A stretch of 64,000 bases of DNA, from assembly GCA_022559845.1 (NCBI GenBank), contig CM040126.1, forward strand, positions 230,336,641-230,400,640, written 5' to 3'. The notes under the pieces were generated by a model that did not search any database, had not been told where the DNA came from, and saw nothing but the letters and a program-made list of their open reading frames with translations. The translations under genes were made by a program, and so were the position numbers. The stretch comes from Amorphophallus konjac. Taxonomy: Eukaryota; Streptophyta; Magnoliopsida; Alismatales; Araceae. Numbering within the stretch: the stretch's first letter is position 1; every line of letters begins with the position of its first letter. Below are positions 20,574-32,439 of this stretch, piece by piece.

Positions 20574-23500
20574 TTCTTTAAGACTAACAAAACAATTAAT
20601 ACATATTAATCCACAATTATATAGGGCTAGACATATGTTATTAAAATTTATGCAAAAAAGTAAGAATATCTAACTAAATTATCAAAACATGCCTCACTCA
20701 TGCTGATGACATATCTAACTCATCATCATCTTCATCATCCATAATAGCCTCATTAGATTCGAACTCTTCCTCTTCATCTGATTCCTCCTCCCCTCTAACA
20801 TCAACATTTAACTCTGTCGGATTGACTTCTTCCACTCCATCTCCATTACATAATGACAGTGGCTCATCAGATTCATCCATATCAATATGCGTGGAACCGA
20901 CAACGCCAACTTCGTCTGATTAAAAATATTCAGCATTGACAACATCTGAGACATTTTCACTCATATTTAACTCATAAGTGGGAAAGAGTTTTGGTTTAAC
21001 CCTGCAAACTGTCCACCAATCTTTATTCTTAGATGATGGATAGCTTGAATAATACACTTGCTGGGCTTGTGCGGCTATAATGAACAGTTCATAGGTATTA
21101 AGTTTATACTTATGTTTGACATCGACAATCCCATAAGTTGTGTCATGTCGAACAGAATTAGAATCAAACCAATGACACTTAAATAAGTATACATGATTGT
21201 CTCATCCTAAATACTGAAGCTCTAAGACTTCCTCAAGAATACCATAGTAGTCTAATTCCACTTCATTGTATACACTTCCTTTAACAGATATGCCGCTATT
21301 CATCGTAGACTTACTTCTTCCATAATCCCTCGTATGAAATCTGTATCCATTCACAATATATCCTGGATAGGCACGTGCAAATTTTGAGGGGCCATAACTT
21401 ATCTCTTGCACTTTTTGATCAGTAATGAGACCTTGTGAAACCTATATTAAAAATTAGATTAGTTACAATAATAATTGATCTCTCAACAAAAGTAAATACA
21501 AACATATAAATTTAATGTTTGAGACTAACTCGATTTCTCAGCTATTTGGTAAAAAATTTCTCGCGTTCTTTTTCAATCTCCACATTCTGGATATTTGGAC
21601 ATTTTTGTGCTAATTCTGAATCAAATTATCTGCAATAAAAATACACTACTACTTTAAATGAACTGCGGAAGAAGGATGAATAACCTATGGACATGTTGGA
21701 AATGTGAGTTAAGAACTTACTCAACATAAGGTTCAATCTCGATACAATTCATAAGAATATATATCTCAGCGGCGTACAACTCACTATCTTCGAGCATGCG
21801 AGTCGAGCAACGTCCGAACGCACGTCCAAGATGCTTAAATATAGAGAGCCGATGAGACGAATCATCCACTCCCCCATCATCATTATATGGAGGTCGAGTA
21901 CGATGAGTTAGAATCTCTAGCTCAAAGTACATGGAACAGAAGTTCAAAATTTCTTCAAGAATATATGCCTCAGCAATCGAACCCTCCACCTTCGTCTTGT
22001 TGCGAACTTTCATTTTTAATTCATGCATGCACCTACAACAACAAGTCAGATGGCAATGTCATGACTGACCATGCACGACATGTAACTTAACAAAAATTCT
22101 CACATACCTCTCAAATGGATACATCCATCGAAATTGTACAGGCCCTCCGATAATAGCCTCGTATGGCATGTAGACGACTAGGTGCTCCATCGAATCAAAG
22201 AATGCCGGGGGAAATATCTTCTCTAACTTGTAAATGGTTGTGACCACATTTTCTTCAATAGCTTGTACATCCCGAACTCTGAGTTCTGATGCACATAAAA
22301 CCTTGAAAAAGTGGCCTAGCTCAGCCTGTGCTCCCCATATAGACTTTGGCAAGAAATCACGCAATGTAATGGGCAATAGCCTCTCCATGAACACATGACA
22401 GTCGTGACTTTTCATACCATAAATTGTCCCCTCATTAACATTCACACAGCGGGCTATGTTGGATGCATATCCATCTGGGAATCTCAATTGTTTCAACCAC
22501 TGGCACACTACCTTCATCTGTGTATCATTAAGCACATAAGTTGCTTTAGGATGCACAGTTTTCCCACTTACGTTCTGTAGTTCTAGTTATGGATGTTTAC
22601 AAAGCATCTTTATGTCCATACGCGCTTTGACATTGTCCTTTGTTTTACCTTTGACATTCATGATTGTATTGAACACATTATCAAAAACATTCTTCTCGAT
22701 ATGCATGATATCCAGATTGTGCCGTACAAGTAGAGTTGACCAATAAGGCAATTTTCAAAAATGCTTCTCTTATTCCAGTTGTGATCCTTTCCAAAGCCAA
22801 GGAGTTGTCGTGAGCTACCTCCCAATTGTACTACATCTGGTAAATTTTGCACTCGTGTCACCATATGTCTGCCCGACACCCGTTGCAAGTCAGCTTCATC
22901 CATTTCAACAGTATTTTTTTTAAACGAATCTTTATGCCTTCGAAAAGGATGGCCACTTGGTAGCAACCACCGATGGCAATCAAACCAACATGGTTTCCCA
23001 CCATGTTTCAATACAAATGATTTGGTATCTTCCATACAGTAAGGACATGCTAACCTCCCATGTGTGCTCCAACCAGATAACATTCCATATGCAGGGAAGT
23101 CACTTATTGTCCATATCAGTCCAGCCTTCATTACAAAATTTTGCTTCATATACGCATCATAAGTAACAACTCCATCAGTCCATAATAAATTGAGCTCATC
23201 AATCAGCGGCCTGAGTAATATGTCCAATTTTTTTCCAGGACTTTTTGGACCAGGAATTACTAAGGACAAAAATAGATTTTCTCGCTTCATGCACAGGTCC
23301 GGCGGAAGGTTGTACGGTGTCATGAACACTGACCAACAAGAATAAGAGGCCACTGAACCACCGAATGGATTAAAACCATCTGTGCATAAACCCAATCAAA
23401 CATTACGTGGCTCCTTTGAGAAATAAACATGAGTACGACTGAAGTGCATCCAAGCTTCACCATCGGCAGGATGACTGATTATATCATCGGCACGGCGTAC

Positions 23501-24388
23501 TCTTTCGGTGTGCCATGTCATATGCTGAGCCATCTTTGAGGACATATACAGCCACTGCAGCCTAGGCACAAGAGGGAAGTATCGCAATGCCTTGTAAGGT
23601 ACATCTTTTCGCTTTGAATTGACCCCGACCTTAGGTTTGAATCTGTCATGGCCACAAATAGAACATGATAACTTATCTACATCATCTTTGTAATATAACA
23701 TACAATGATTCGAGCATGCATCAATTTTCACATATCCAAGCCCTAGCTCATTGACCATCTTTTTTGCACGATAAAACGTTTCTGGCAACTTCTCGTCTCG
23801 AGGCAACATACTCTTGATCAAGAGGAGGAGACGGTCAAAACAAGTCTCACTGATGTGAAATTCTGATTTCAAGTTCAACAAATGTGACACTGCAGACAAC
23901 CGAGTGTGGTTTTCACAACCATCCCAAAGCGGCTCATCAACATCCCTAAGAAGTTGATAAAATCTTCCGGCTGTCTTATTCAGTGGTTCCTCCGTGTATG
24001 CTTGTTCCTCATGAACATTAAAACTAGGACCAGCAGCATCTACAACCATATCCACGTACCCACTTGTGCCTACAATGTTGTCGGCCGCATACCTCAAGAA
24101 TTCCTCACCATGGCACGTCCACTTCGTATAACCATCCACGAACCCTTTCGTGTGCAAATGATGTTGCACATCCCATGGTGAACGCCACCTCAAATTTCTA
24201 CAACTTGAACAAGGGCATCGAATGTGACCGTCCGAGTCCCTTGCTACATTGGGATTCCCCAATGCAAATTGAATGAAACTCTCAACTCCATACTTAAAGT
24301 CAGCCGATACTGTAACACCCTCAAATATAGCTAAGTTGTACTCTATATCATCGAGGCGCATTTTCAAGTATCGGCTCAGTTCTTGTAA

Positions 24389-24462
24389 AGAACTCCGAAG
24401 TTGAGCGTGCTTAATGGGGAGTAGTACTGGGATGGGTGACAGACCCGGGAAGTCCCCCATTC
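24389..24462 (+). ncRNA. 5S rRNA-derived segment in the left Cassandra LTR
   Basis: Includes AGAACTCCGAAGTTGAGCGT, then GTAGTACTGGGATGGGTGAC, which match the 3' two-thirds of plant 5S rRNA including the internal pol III promoter boxes (AGTTGAGCGTGCTT and GATGGGTGAC). The 5' third of 5S is not recognisable. It is an LTR component, not a functional ribosomal gene. Confidence 0.9.
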
Positions 24463-24874
24463 TGGAGCCGATCATTGTTAAAAAGGGATAAAACCGTGAG
24501 GTCAGTAGGCCAAAGCGGACAATACCTCGATGGTATAGAGTACGGGGCGTGACAGAATGGTATCAGAGCGATACCCCAGCCGGAAGTATGAGAACTAAGT
24601 GCCATACAGGGCAAAGTGCTACGCTATGGGAGCCACCTCTTGAGTCCGTAATGGAGTAAAGTGCTACATAGTGGGAGCCACCTCTTGAGCCTGTAGGGGC
24701 CACCTCTAGAGTCCTACCTGCCTGGGGGCTTGATTGCGTGATTGCGTGCTATATGTGCCCAGCGACGAGGACGTCGCCTATATAAGAGGGGTAGATTATA
24801 ACACCCTCAAATATAGCTAAGTTGTACTCTATATCACTGAGGCGCCTTTTCAAGTATCGGCTCAGTTCTTGTAA

Positions 24875-24948
24875 AGAACTCCGAAGTTGAGCGTGCTTAA
24901 TGGGGAGTAGTACTGGGATGGGTGACCTACCCGGGAAGTCCCCCATTC
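24875..24948 (+). ncRNA. 5S rRNA-derived segment in the right Cassandra LTR
   Basis: Same segment 486 bases downstream, with GATGGGTGACCTACCCGGGA, where the left copy has GATGGGTGACAGACCCGGGA. Retention of both promoter boxes in both LTRs agrees with their proposed role in Cassandra transcription. Confidence 0.9.
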
Positions 24949-25251
24949 TAGAGCCGATCACTGTTAAAAAGGGATAAAACCGTGAGGTCAGTAGGCCAAA
25001 GCGGATAATACCTCGATGGTATAGAGTACGGGGCGTGACAGATATCACCCGGTCAACTATTCTACGATACATCCATGAACGATCTGTAAACATTTTGTCT
25101 GCACCCAATAAATGTTAATACACATCCTAACTTTGAAATCATTACTCCCGAAAATAAACCCGACCCTTTCCTCACATCGTTCGCCATCGACCATTTGCAT
25201 TTGAAAGAGGACTATTAATTAGATTTTCACTTGTTAACCCATCTATGAAGG

Positions 25252-25500
25252 TTTGATCGCACAATCGCTTACTATATGTGTTGCACGATTTGCTGAAAAT
25301 TTCGGCAGCATCTCCCTACACTTCTCCAATATACCAAAAATATTTATTGATTTTGACATTTTCTTAAACACTTACAAGTAAGTGTTTAAGAAAACACTTC
25401 AAAATCAATAATGATAAATCAGAGAAGAGTGAGGAGACGTAACCGAAATTCTTAACAAACCATACAAACACATATAGTAAATGATTGCGTAAGTGCGATC
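25252..25500. repeat. Long imperfect foldback 1
   Basis: Palindrome centred at 25376.5. The inner arms TTTTCTTAAACACTTAC and GTAAGTGTTTAAGAAAA are perfect; the outer arms continue for about 120 bases each, e.g. GATCGCAC near 25257 with GTGCGATC near 25491. It lies directly upstream of the TNP2 start. Confidence 0.8.
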
Positions 25501-25521
25501 ATACATTCACAGACTGTCCAA

Positions 25522-25611
25522 ATGGGACAATTCAAGACTTTGAGGTAGATATATACATTCTCATAAAAAAAATGAGAACATACACATCAATCCCAAAGTC
25601 TTGAACGGGAA
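25522..25611. repeat. Foldback 2
   Basis: Left arm CAAGACTTTGAGGTAGAT ending TTCTCAT and right arm ATGAGAAC to CCCAAAGTCTTGAAC pair around an A-rich loop at about 25565. It directly follows foldback 1. Confidence 0.7.
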
Positions 25612-25642
25612 GGTTCAGTGACACGGTTTTAACACGCTCTCA

Positions 25643-25681
25643 TGAGGTGCGTGTAACGTTTGGTCGCACCCACGCACCTCA
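25643..25681. repeat. Foldback 3
   Basis: TGAGGTGCGTG (25643-25653) pairs perfectly with CACGCACCTCA (25671-25681) around a 17-base loop. Confidence 0.7.
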
Positions 25682-26117
25682 GTTCACAGTAAATACCCAA
25701 TGTATTTATATAACAAAAAATTAAATAGGTCCACAATTTATCATTATGCATACATCAAATTAAATAACATCCATTCCACAAAAAATATTTAAATTCAGAA
25801 CATCAAAGCTAAATAATCCACATTTATGAGTCAGAACAATATCAAATTTCTGTTAAAATCAGATTTAAAAACACATTTCTTTGCATTTAAAATCCACAAA
25901 GTTTAAAATCACAAGCAGAAATGTTGGGATTCAACGTAACCATTCTAGTTTATACTCAGAATCTCATATTCGAATTACACCAACTAAATCGGGGAAGGGT
26001 TCTAACGGTCTTTCAAAATTAAAAGCTGGGAAGGACTCATCGCAAGTGAGACTTTTATAATCTCATATTCGAATTAGTTTATATGATAATAAAGACTTTT
26101 TTCTGCCCTCTTAACAG
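25682..26117. other. AT-rich spacer
   Basis: No gene or clear repeat. It probably includes CACTA subterminal or intronic sequence. Confidence 0.35.
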
Positions 26118-26819
26118 TGTTTCTAGAAGCATTTGGGGTCTATTGTGAAGGAGAGTTTAAATGGACATGCGGGTAACTCATACTTGTTACCTGATTCAAA
26201 AAATGCACTGGTCTCATATCCATGAGTCTAGCAAAATATTTATATCCTATTGGTAATGGAACTATCTCCCTTTACCTGTTCTTTTAGACAATTTGTAACT
26301 AGTATCTTCTTTTGTCAGCATGCTGGCAGATGCCTATTTTTTAATGACCTTTATGATTGATACGCTGCCATGCTGATGGTATTGTAGCCGTAACTCTTCT
26401 GGGGTCAAAAAATGGACTAATGGGATCCAGCTCTCTATTGCTCATAAATAATGATAATGATAGTTTTTTTTGGCTTGTGTAACACATGGATTACTTTGAT
26501 TCTATGAGCTCTGAAGCTGTAGGTTATGGACTAGCATGTTTTTGAAAATTGTGTAGGTACCCATACATGGCTGTTGTTCTCAATTTTAGTCAATGGTGGG
26601 CTTTATACTGTTTTGCTTCAACTCTATGCAGCTACGAAGGATGAACTGGAACATATAAAACCATTGGCCAAGTTTATTATGTTTAAATCATTCGTATTCT
26701 TAACTTGGTGGCAGGGGGTAGCTATTGCCATCTTATATTCTTTCGGTCTGTTCAAAAGCCCTATAGCTCAAGGCTTACAATTCAAATGAAGTGTTCAGGA
26801 CTTCATTATTTGTATAGAG
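26118..26819 (+). pseudogene. Host gene fragment: TMEM184/DUF300 (organic solute transporter alpha-like), two exons
   Basis: Exon 26118-26172 encodes FLEAFGVYCEGEFKWTCG and exon 26557-26819 continues YPYMAVVLNFSQWWALYC and, after a small frameshift near 26610, KDELEHIKPLAKFIMFKS, FLTWWQGVAIAILYSFGLF and SVQDFIICIE. These are the conserved consecutive segments of plant TMEM184/LAZ1-type seven-helix membrane proteins. The exons are joined by a 384-base intron with matching GT-AG borders and phase, so this came from genomic DNA rather than a processed transcript. A TGA after LQFK and the frameshift make it non-functional. Downstream exons are absent; transposon sequence follows. Confidence 0.8.
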
Positions 26820-27083
26820 GTATTTTAATTTTTTAGTTTTATTTACCTTCATAGGCCACTCAGTCAATTCTATGTATTTTCATTATATTGCTCTTTGCTT
26901 TATTTAACATTATTAAGTGCATGTGTTTTAACTGAAAAGCAAATAGAATAGCTGGTGGTAGATGTTAATGCTTTTTATTCTCTCCATCTTCTCACTCTGT
27001 TCATATGATATCTCAAAAATACTTGAAGATTCATATCATAATTCAGCTATCTTCTCTAGATTTACATATCATATTACTGTAGG

Positions 27084-27240
27084 TGTGTTGGTCTCTGCTA
27101 TTCAGGATTTTTTCAGATTTCATAATATGATGCCTAGGTTCTTGACTACTTCTCTTATTGCTTTAATTCCCAAAGTTAGCACTGCTACAGACATATCAGA
27201 CTATAGACCTATTAGTCTATGTAACATCGTTTACAAGGTA
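27084..27240 (+). pseudogene. L1-type LINE reverse transcriptase fragment
   Basis: Translation includes FFRFHNMMPRFLTTSLIALI, then PKVSTATDISDYRPISLCNI and VYKV, matching the conserved SLIALIPK and DYRPISLCN block of plant L1 reverse transcriptases. Only about 50 codons survive, and gypsy sequence begins soon after. Confidence 0.75.
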
Positions 27241-27414
27241 ACTTTGAATATCTCACAAATGGTCATGAAATTCTCTGTCAAAGGATAGGAATTAATTCTG
27301 AAAGGCTTGCCCCCACCATCACTTAATCTAGTATCAGCCAAGCAATTTTGCTCTGACTTACCTAAAGCAAGGCATTATATTCCCTGCACTTATATTCTAT
27401 TGATGCCTCTGCAA

Positions 27415-30346
27415 CTTCCACTACACCTTCCCTTATTACACAAAACTACCCTGCTGATCAAGCTGCTATCCTACAGCAATATGAGGTAGTCTTCTCTGAA
27501 CCACAATCATTGCCTCCTAGTAGACTGCATGACCATCGATACCCTTGATAGATGAGTCGAAAGCAATTGCATTACCTTCTTATAGGCATTCTCCACTTCA
27601 AAAGGATATTATTGAGAAAGAGACAGCAGCTCTTCTTGCAAAAACCCATGTCAGTTCCAGCAACAGTCCTTTCTCAGCTCCAGTTCTATTGGTTCAGAAA
27701 AGAGATGGAAGTTGGAGGATGTGTATTGATTACAGAACATTAAATCTAAATATAATAAAAGATAAGTTTCCTATTCCTTTGGTGGATGACTTGTTGGATG
27801 AACTGTATGGAGAAAAAAATTTACAAAGTTAGATTTGAGGTCTGGATATCACCAAATCCGTATGCACCCTGCAGACATTTCAAAAACTATTTTCAGAACT
27901 CATGAGGGGCACTATGAGTTTCTAGTGATGCCTTTTGGGCTTTCTAATGCCCCTTCCACATTTCAGAACTTGATGAATGATATCTTCAGAACGTATTTGA
28001 GGGCGTTTGTTTTGGGGTTTTTTGATGACATTTTAATATATAGCTCTTCCTGGGAGCTACATTTACAACACCTTGAGCAAGTACTCAGGATATTACAGCA
28101 AAATAGTTTATATGTTAAGATTGCTAAATGTGCATTCGGTGTGCAACAATTGGAATATTTGGGTCATACTATTTCAGACAAAGGAGTATCTATGGAGAAT
28201 AGCAAAATTGAGGCAATTTTATCATGGCCCACTCCAAAATCTGTTAGAGCTTTAAGATCCATCCTTGGCTTAACCGGCTACTACCGAAAATTTATAAAAG
28301 GGTATGCACTCTTGGCTGCACCCCTGACTCAACTATTGAAGAAGGAAGGATTCTTATGGACATCTGAAGCTGACAAAGCTTTTCAACAGCTTAAGCACAC
28401 CATGACTGAACCTCCAGTTTTGGCCCTGCCTGATTTCAATCAGACATTTGTGGTAGAGTGTGATGCTTCTGGGACTGGCATGGGAGCAATTTTAATGTAA
28501 CAAGGTAGACCAATTGCATATATCAGCAAGGCATTTTTCATTAACCAGTTGGGTAAATCAGCCTATGAGAAAGAAATGGAAGCTATAATCTTTGCTGTAC
28601 AGAAGTGGCATCCATATTTGATGGGCAGACACTTTCTAATCAAGACTGACCACCAAAGTCTCAAATATTTGCTGAATCAATAGGTTCACACACCTGCACA
28701 ACAAATATGGTTGGTGAAATTATTGGGTTATGATTTTACTCTTGAATATAAGTCTGGAAGTCATAATAAGGCAGCTGATCAATGCCTTATCAAGGGTACC
28801 GGAAGAAAAGAATGAATATACTTATCATGCCATTTCAGTACTAATCCCTACTTGGTTTCAGGATATACAGGCTTCTTATAACACAGATGACACTTTTAAG
28901 GAATTATTAGCTCAGTGGAATGTAGGAACTTTAAATCCAAGTAAATATTCTGAGAAAGGGGTATCTTATACTACAAGGGGAGGATATTTCTTTATAAATC
29001 ACACCATTGTATCCCTATAATTCTACAAGACCACCATTCCACCCCGGAAGGAGGACATTCAGGGTACCACAAGACATTGCACCGGATAAAAAGGACATTC
29101 TATTGGCCAAAAATGCATCATTCAGTTAGACAATTTGTAAAAGAATGTGATATCTGTCAACAAAATAAGATTGTACAGCAGTATCTGACTAGCTTATTGC
29201 AACCTTTCCCAATTCCTGAGCATATCTGGACTCACATACATAAGGATTTTATTGATGCCTTACCACCTTCTCACAACAAATCTACAATTCTGGTGGTTAT
29301 TGATATATTATCAAAGTATGCTCACTTTATTGCTCTAAAGCATCCCTATACAGCAGTCATTGTAGCACAAGAGTTTATACAGAATGTTGTCAAATTGCAT
29401 GGTTTGCCACATGCCATTATATCAGACAGGGATGCCATTTTCACTAGCAAATTTTGGTCAGAAATCTTCAAACTACAAGGGGTTCAATTAAGAATGAGTT
29501 CTGCATCCACAAACTGATAGACAAGCAGAATCATTGAATAAATGTGTGGAAACATACTTGCGATGCTTCTGTTTTCAGCAACAGAATCAATGGTTACAAT
29601 GGCTTCCATGGGCAGAGTATTGGTATAATACTTCTGTCCATTCATCTACTGGAACAACCCCTTTTGAGGTAGTCTATGGAACCCCTCCACCTGCATTATT
29701 ATCTTATGTACCAGGCACTACTCAGGTGTAGGAGGTAGGTGACACATTGCTTAAGCGAGATTCTATATTGAAGGAGCTCAAAGCACACTTGCTTAAAGCC
29801 TAACACAGAATGAATCGCCTAGCTGACAGAAGAAGGACATATAAGGAATATCAAGTTGGAGATTGGGTGTATTTGAAACTGCAACCCCATCGGCAACAAT
29901 CGGTTGTCATCAGAGATAACAACAAACTTAGTGCAAGATACTATGGCCCATATCAAATAGAGAAAAGAATTGGGACTATTGCCTACAGATTGTCACTACC
30001 TGTTGGATCTAAAATACACCCAGTTTTTCACATTTCCCAGCTGAAACCCATGTTGGGCAGCAAGGCAACACAAGCCTGGGCATTACCAAACAACTTCTCC
30101 ACCTTACTTAAGCAGCATGAACAATTGTTGGGTCGTCGAATTGTCAAGAAGGGCAATATTGCTGGGATAGAGCTCCTTATTCAGTGGCAAGGACAATCCT
30201 CGACAGAAGCTACATGGGAAGACTATGACAACTTCATCCGGTCTTATCCCTCCTTTGACCTTGAGGACAAGGTCTCTTCGAACGGGGGGAGGAGTTGTAA
30301 CGGTATAACTGTAGCAAACAGTCTTGAACCGGTTGTTAGAAGTTAG
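27415..30346 (+). pseudogene. Chromovirus pol (Reina-like) with chromodomain, 5'-truncated
   Basis: Recognisable from a pre-RT segment (ILQQYEVVFSEPQSLPPSRL) through RT ([42 protein letters not shown]), RNase H ([28 protein letters not shown]), integrase zinc region (CDICQQNK), integrase core (HKDFIDALPPSHNKST, ISDRDAIFTSKFW), and a C-terminal chromodomain (IEL region near 30170: LLIQWQGQSSTEATWEDYD). YLKLQPHRQQSVVIRDNNKL suggests the Reina clade. It is broken by a frameshift near 27830, stops at 28498 and near 28681, and further frameshifts near 28790, 29510 and 29730. Gag and protease are missing. Chromodomains of this type steer integration toward particular chromatin. Confidence 0.88.
30281..30295 (+). 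other. Polypurine tract of the Reina-like element
   Basis: AACGGGGGGAGGAGT immediately precedes TGTAACGG, the LTR start. The end of the pol frame overlaps it. Confidence 0.75.
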
Positions 30347-30650
30347 TTGGACCGGTGGAAGGGCGACTGTTATGAGCTGTTAATTAGTTCTGTAACAGTG
30401 TCGGTTGATATATTAGTTGGAATTTTATGTTTTTTTAGCAATTTTGATAGCAGGAAAATGTATAATATGAGGTGGCATAGTAGCTACTTGTAATCTGTAA
30501 CAAGAAACTGGCTACGGCCCTTATAAAAGGAAAAGGGTATGATCGTAAGAAGGATCATAACCCCATTGTACCAACCTCCTTTACTTAGTATTCTGCTGTA
30601 GTTGTCTCCTTCTGCTAGCGAGTGTGTGAGTTCTTGCAGACACTCTGTTC
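30296..30650 (+). repeat. 3' LTR of the Reina-like element
   Basis: Starts TGTAACGGTATAAC. A TATAAAA box lies in CCTTATAAAAGGAAAAGGG near 30520. Length of about 350 fits the short LTRs of this clade, but the end is unresolved (candidates GCAGACA near 30642 or GTTCA near 30652). Confidence 0.6.
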
Positions 30651-30831
30651 ATCTAATTCTTCTACCCTGGAGCCCGAACCTGAAGGCAGGAACCTGGAGG
30701 AGCTGGAGGATCTTCCTCTTATCTTCTGGAAGCACCGTACCAGAGCTCCCCTCTGCCAGAGCACCCACCGGCCCTCTCCGATCCTGAACCTCCTCCCCCA
30801 AAACCCATGCTAGAACCCCTCCCCCTCCCAG

Positions 30832-31380
30832 ATGTCGACCGACCTCCCCCTCCTGGATCTAGAATCCCCACCCTCCCTGATGATCCCCAAGCTAAAAATG
30901 GCGATGGTGGAGGCGCGGTGGTGGTGGAGACTCCGACAGACAGGCACTGGTGATGGTGGAGGCGCGGCGGGCAGGGAGAGTTTTACAGACATAGGGAGAG
31001 GGAGGGGGCTTACCAGACCGGAGAGAATGGCGTGGAGGATGGCGACAAGGGACACTGGCGGCGACGACGAGGATGGCTTCAACGGGGACGACGACGAAGG
31101 CTTGGACGGTGATGGTGAGGGCAGCTCTGGCGGTGATGTCGACAATGAGGACGGCGTCGACGACGATGGCGAGGGGGGCTCTGCGGGCTTCGACGGTGAT
31201 GGCGAGGGGGGCTCTGCGGGCAACGCCGACGATGAGGACGGCTCGATCCACGACGGCGAGTGCGGCACCGGCAGTCTCTCCTCTGTAGGGAGATGGTCGA
31301 AAGACAGAGTGAGAGGGAGAGCGGGGCAAGGGTTCGTGAATGGGGGAATGGGGGGAAGGGTTTGCGATGAGTTAAAAAAA
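30832..31380 (+). other. GC-rich open region before a CACTA right end
   Basis: An open frame extends from 30832 into the repeat end and is dominated by Gly, Asp and Glu in a degenerate GAC/GGC/GAT repeat (GDDEDGFNGDDDEGLDGDGE). The minus strand is equally open, as expected from the composition, so the coding strand cannot be decided. GC-rich first exons of this kind are common near CACTA ends. No known domain was recognised. Confidence 0.4.
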
Positions 31381-31602
31381 ACATTTCACACGGATTTCAA
31401 ACGGACCATTTTCCGTCTGAAATTTCACACTCATTTCAGACGGATAAAATTCCGTCTGATATTACAGACGCAAATTATGACGAAATACCTATCCGTCGCA
31501 TGGATTGGGTATTTTAGAATTTTGTGTGAAATTGAGACGTCATTTCAGACGAAAATAATCCGTGTGAAATGTCCATCTGAAATCGCGCCTTTTCTTGTAG
31601 TG
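31381..31602 (-). repeat. CACTA-type right terminus with subterminal hairpins
   Basis: On the minus strand the end reads CACTACAAGAAAAGGCGCG (from 31602), a typical CACTA terminal inverted repeat. Inside are repeated TTTCAGACGGA units in both orientations, forming hairpins such as CAGACGGA with TCCGTCTG near 31440. Such subterminal units are transposase-binding sites in En/Spm-type elements. The partner left terminus was not found. Confidence 0.75.
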
Positions 31603-32439
31603 TCCTCTAGCAGCTTTTCACAAGAAATCCTCTGCCAAAAAAAACCCAAAACTCAAATGATGTAGAGAAAGGACTGTCAAAACATGGAAGAAAAAATTTA
31701 GAGAAGCACGGGTTTCTCCCTGCTTCTCCAAATCCCTACAAAAGTCTCTTTATAATCTGAACCTGTTGTTATAGACAAAAAGAGGCCCTGCCCTTGCACA
31801 GGTGGTCTGCTAAGGATGTGGAAATGAGTGACATATTAAATGTCATATTAGATGTCCAAGTCCTGCAAGGTCTACATGCCCTATCCTAGTTTACTTGCTT
31901 GTGAGAGCATCACATTGGATGTCATGGTATTATCATTATATGTTCTCTCTGACCTCTCTGTATCTTGTTATTTATAGTTATTTTGTTTAACTTAATATGT
32001 AATTTTGTTATTTTAACTATAATATTGTCAACCATTGTGCATAACAAGCAATAGTCTTCTTATTACTTTTATATGAGATTCTACAATATCTATTTTGAGA
32101 TGAACCTTACAACTGTTCCACAAAATGCATGTCTGCTCAAGTTTTCAGAATTGGTTAACAAGCAATATTAGTGAAAGTCTCTGTAATTATCTCCAATTGA
32201 TCATTCTTGTTTTTGTGGACATGTGGCTACATAGGTTTTTATTTCTTTAATGTAACTAATAATCATTTCCGAATGGGTCTAATCTTTTCTCGAGAATCCT
32301 ATGGTATATATGAGAAGATGCCCATTTTATACGTGAAAAGGTGCATTTTAAAATTGCAATTGCAAGTACACTTAAATCTTGAACCAAAGTGTCATTTGGC
32401 TGCTATCAGATCTCCTGCATTATATCGGAATGCGAATGA

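Larger units (their letters stand above)
24311..25040 (+). mobile_element. Cassandra TRIM retrotransposon (complete, non-coding)
   Basis: Two 244-base LTRs (24311-24554 and 24797-25040) start TGTAACACCC/TATAACACCC and end GGGGCGTGACA. Between them lie a PBS for initiator Met tRNA (TGGTATCAGAGC, 24558-24569) and a purine tract (ATAAGAGGGGTAGAT, 24782-24796). Each LTR embeds a 5S rRNA-derived segment, the hallmark of Cassandra. Flanks GATAC and GATAT are a 5-base target duplication with one mismatch. It has no protein-coding frame; open frames on its minus strand are chance extensions of the transposase it interrupts. The two LTRs differ at only a few positions, so the insertion is fairly recent relative to its host. 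Confidence 0.93.
20698..25093 (-). pseudogene. CACTA TNP2-like transposase, split by a Cassandra element
   Basis: Begins at the ATG at 25093 with FTDRSWMYRRIVDRVIS (transposase-associated N-terminus), is interrupted by Cassandra (24311-25040), and resumes with DFKYGVESFIQFALGN and the CPCSSCRNLRW zinc-like motif. The Transposase_21 core lies at about 24000-22750 (LCTDGFNPFGGS, YGMLSGWSTHGRLACPYCM). The DUF4218 region (LRFPDGYASNIARCVN, YPFERY) runs to about 22100, then an intron, exon 22034-21720 (VEGSIAEAYILEEILNFCS), exon ~21630-21530, and exon ~21441-20698 with a DUF4216 region (VYLFKCHWFD) and an acidic tail. In-frame stops at 23396, ~22590, ~21560, 21202 and ~20921 and a frameshift near 22757 make it non-functional. 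It would catalyse cut-and-paste transposition. Confidence 0.85.

Noticed and set aside
24389..24948. Functional 5S rRNA genes
   Set aside because: Only the 3' two-thirds of 5S matches, and both copies sit in LTRs with PBS, purine tract and target duplication.
24411..25108. Open frames antisense to the Cassandra LTRs
   Set aside because: Cassandra is non-coding; these are chance extensions of the split transposase frame.
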